DNA of 26,969 nt from JAADDG01 sp964450755 (GTDB taxonomy: Bacteria > Campylobacterota > Campylobacteria > Campylobacterales > JAADDG01). The notes under the pieces were generated by a model. The model had not been told where the DNA came from. It saw only the letters and a program-made list of their open reading frames with translations, and did no database searches. The stretch is taken from contig CAYVDJ010000059.1 in NCBI GenBank assembly GCA_964450755.1, forward strand, positions 1-26,969. The letters are read 5' to 3'. Shown here one piece after another: positions 25,442-26,969 of this stretch (positions within the stretch are counted from its first letter, which is position 1; every line of letters begins with the position of its first letter). A program made the position numbers and the translations under genes.

Positions 25442-25470
25442 ATTATAGCCCAAAATTTTTCTGTTGTCAA
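25442..25470 (-). promoter_or_regulatory. Consensus sigma-70 promoter heading the tRNA-tuf-rpo-str cluster
   Basis: TTGACA (25470-25465), a 17-nt spacer and TATAAT (25447-25442) match the housekeeping consensus at all twelve positions. TTCGGCTC follows, a discriminator with some G/C. The start would fall near 25433-25436, just before the first tRNA. A fully consensus promoter is unusual in this AT-rich group, where -35 boxes are often weak. Confidence 0.9.
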
Positions 25471-25503
25471 GAGTTTTTGGAAAAATTTTCAAATTTTTTT
25501 TGT

Positions 25504-25509
25504 TATAAT
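25504..25509 (+). promoter_or_regulatory. -10 box (TATAAT) for the class II aldolase gene
   Basis: A perfect TATAAT reads rightward and ends 25 nt before the aldolase ATG, diverging from the tRNA cluster promoter 34 bp away. No clear -35 hexamer is present in the AT-rich stretch before it. The ribosome site is a weak AAGG eight bases before the ATG. Confidence 0.55.
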
Positions 25510-25534
25510 GACGAAAAATTTTAAGGCTGTATAA

Positions 25535-26710
25535 ATGATAAAAAATCTTTATGATGAAAACATAGCAAAAAAGTATGAAAAAGATCCCTTGAAAATGAGG
25601 ATTTACACTTCAAGACTGATAGGAGTCGATGATAATCTTGTTTTGCACGGAGGGGGAAACACATCGGTAAAAACAGAAGATTATCTCTTTGTAAAAGGCA
25701 GTGGATGGGATCTCTCATCGATAGAAGAGGCTGGATTTCCGGCGGTAAGACTGGATGCTTTGAAAGAGATGGCAAAAAGAGAAAAACTGAGCGATTCTTT
25801 GATGGTAAAAGAGCAAAAAGAGGCGATGAGAGACAAAAGTTTTCCAAATCCTTCGATAGAAGCGATTTTACATGCCGTTATCCCCTGTAAATTTGTCGAT
25901 CATACCCACGCTGACGCCGTCGTTACGATCACAAATACTCCAAACGGAAAAGATTTGATAAAAGATATTTATGGTGATGCTGTTTTGATCATCGATTATG
26001 TGATGCCGGGATTTATCCTTGCAAAAGAGATCTATGAAAAAACAAAAGGGATTGATTGGGATAAGATAGAGGCTATCATACTCTTAAATCATGGAGTTTT
26101 TACATTTGATGATGATGCCAAAAAGAGCTACGACAAAATGATCGATATCGTAAACAAAGCCGAAAAGTTTTTGGAACAAAACGCAAATATAACAATCAAA
26201 CAAAAAGAGTATGAAGAGATACCAAATGATGAACTTTTGGAATTGGAAAAAGAGATATCTGTTCTTAGAGGAAAACCGGTAAAAGCAAAAATCATAGAAG
26301 ATGAGACGGCAAAATATTTCTCTTCTTTGGAAAATATGCGATCAATCATAAAAAACGGACCTCTCACACCCGAACATGTCATCAGAACAAAACCTTTTCC
26401 TCTTGTGATAGAAGATGATATCAATCAGGCTTTAAAAAGATTTGTCAAAGAGTATAAAGAGTATTTTGACAAATTTGCAAAAGATGAGATCATGCTCGAT
26501 CCCGCCCCAAGATATGCCGTCTATAAAAACAGAGGTGTTATAACCTTCGGATCCGATGAAAAAGAGACAAAAGTACTACAGGATATCGTATCCCACACGA
26601 TAAAAGCAATGCTGAAAACACAGATGCTCGGAGGCTGGAAAAGTCTGAAACAAAAAGATATTTTCGATATGGAGTATTGGGAACTCGAACAGGCGAAATT
26701 GAGGAAATAG
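25535..26710 (+). CDS. Class II aldolase/adducin-type protein, like the aldolase half of bifunctional aldolase/dehydrogenases
   Basis: Predicted zinc-dependent aldolase-fold enzyme of 391 residues; substrate unknown. The fold's hallmarks are present: LVLHGGGNTSVK (about 35-46) for phosphate binding, PSIEA (Glu109) as catalytic acid/base candidate, HTHAD (His123, His125) and NHGVF (His186) as zinc ligands. Its length and its end (MEYWELEQAKLRK) resemble the N-terminal part of roughly 680-residue proteins in which a short-chain dehydrogenase follows, as in RhaD-type bifunctional enzymes. Here the protein stops at that junction and the next gene is thioredoxin-like, so the dehydrogenase half is absent nearby. 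Residues about 215-330 lie outside the core aldolase fold. The ATG follows AAGG. Family call is firm, reaction is not. Confidence 0.85.
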   Translation: MIKNLYDENIAKKYEKDPLKMRIYTSRLIGVDDNLVLHGGGNTSVKTEDYLFVKGSGWDLSSIEEAGFPAVRLDALKEMAKREKLSDSLMVKEQKEAMRDKSFPNPSIEAILHAVIPCKFVDHTHADAVVTITNTPNGKDLIKDIYGDAVLIIDYVMPGFILAKEIYEKTKGIDWDKIEAIILLNHGVFTFDDDAKKSYDKMIDIVNKAEKFLEQNANITIKQKEYEEIPNDELLELEKEISVLRGKPVKAKIIEDETAKYFSSLENMRSIIKNGPLTPEHVIRTKPFPLVIEDDINQALKRFVKEYKEYFDKFAKDEIMLDPAPRYAVYKNRGVITFGSDEKETKVLQDIVSHTIKAMLKTQMLGGWKSLKQKDIFDMEYWELEQAKLRK

Positions 26711-26753
26711 TATAAAAATACAAAATAATAACTACCAACACAAGGAACAACCC

Positions 26754-26969
26754 ATGAAAACACTCCATACGATAGAAGAGATAGAAAACTTCATCTCTCA
26801 AAATCCTGCCGCTCTTGTTTATATTTCGGCTTCAAACTGCAATGTCTGCGATGTGTTAAAACAGAGAGTTGAAAATGTTCTGGGGGAGAGATTTCCAAAA
26901 CTGAAAATGGCAGAAGCAAACGCCACACTGATACCCGAAGTCTCCTCACGGTTTAACATATTCAGCGCT
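26754..26969 (+). CDS. Thioredoxin-like protein, 5' part only
   Basis: The first 72 codons of an open frame cut by the window edge. The product begins MKTLHTIEEIENF, then a strand LVYISAS followed by CNVC (Cys29-Cys32) and a helix (DVLKQRVENVL), the layout of a thioredoxin fold: strand, CxxC, helix. The motif is NCNVC and not WCGPC, so its redox properties may differ from housekeeping thioredoxin. The cis-proline region is outside the window. AAGGAA lies six bases before the ATG. It is 43 nt after the aldolase gene with no terminator between, so they may share a transcript. No signal peptide is seen, which suggests the cytoplasm. Confidence 0.75.
   Translation, partial: MKTLHTIEEIENFISQNPAALVYISASNCNVCDVLKQRVENVLGERFPKLKMAEANATLIPEVSSRFNIFSA

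Overview
The window looks like the chromosome of a flagellated, AT-rich member of the Campylobacterota (epsilon-proteobacteria). Three things point there. The long minus-strand gene order tRNA-Thr/Tyr/Gly/Thr - tuf - rpmG - tRNA-Trp - secE - nusG - rplKAJL - rpoB - rpoC - rpsL - rpsG - fusA is typical of that group. The flagellin has Campylobacter/Helicobacter-type ends. RpoC is long, with a large trigger-loop insertion. rpoB and rpoC are separate genes that overlap by 23 nt, unlike the fused rpoBC of Helicobacter and Wolinella. I cannot name the genus.

Layout. (1) 1-3.2 kb, minus strand: a large NAD-type glutamate dehydrogenase. (2) 3.2-8.25 kb: a c-di-GMP/motility block. A PAS-PAS-GGDEF-EAL protein (minus) and a PilZ protein (plus) diverge from a 114-bp region holding an imperfect palindrome that reads as two back-to-back sigma-28-like promoters. 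A flagellin gene with its own sigma-28 promoter follows. (3) 8.25-25.4 kb, all minus strand: about 17 kb of translation and transcription genes, bracketed by tRNA genes (Thr-Tyr-Gly-Thr at the head, Trp inside, Arg at the tail). It is headed by a perfect-consensus sigma-70 promoter (TTGACA, 17 nt, TATAAT). The first part has the same order as the E. coli thrU-tyrU-glyT-thrT-tufB operon; here it runs straight on into the secE-nusG, L11/L10/rpoBC and str groups. (4) 25.4-27 kb, plus strand: a stand-alone class II aldolase-like protein and the start of a thioredoxin-like protein, cut by the window edge.

The intercistronic gaps of the large cluster are structured. Hairpins without a good U-tract lie a few nucleotides after the stop codons of tuf, rpmG, rplL and rpoC, and a weaker one lies after fusA. 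An L10-leader-like fold precedes rplJ. A hairpin in the 100-nt rpsL-rpsG gap could be an S7 target. A perfect 15-bp inverted repeat plus an internal -10 box separates rplL from rpoB.

Most genes are ordinary housekeeping genes. The part most worth following is the divergent c-di-GMP pair beside flagellin: a likely phosphodiesterase whose cyclase domain has lost its catalytic Glu but kept the c-di-GMP inhibitory-site motif, facing a PilZ receptor with an unrecognised helical N-terminus, both apparently under flagellar sigma control. No mobile element, CRISPR array, prophage or rRNA gene was seen. No gene-free stretch exceeds 300 bases.
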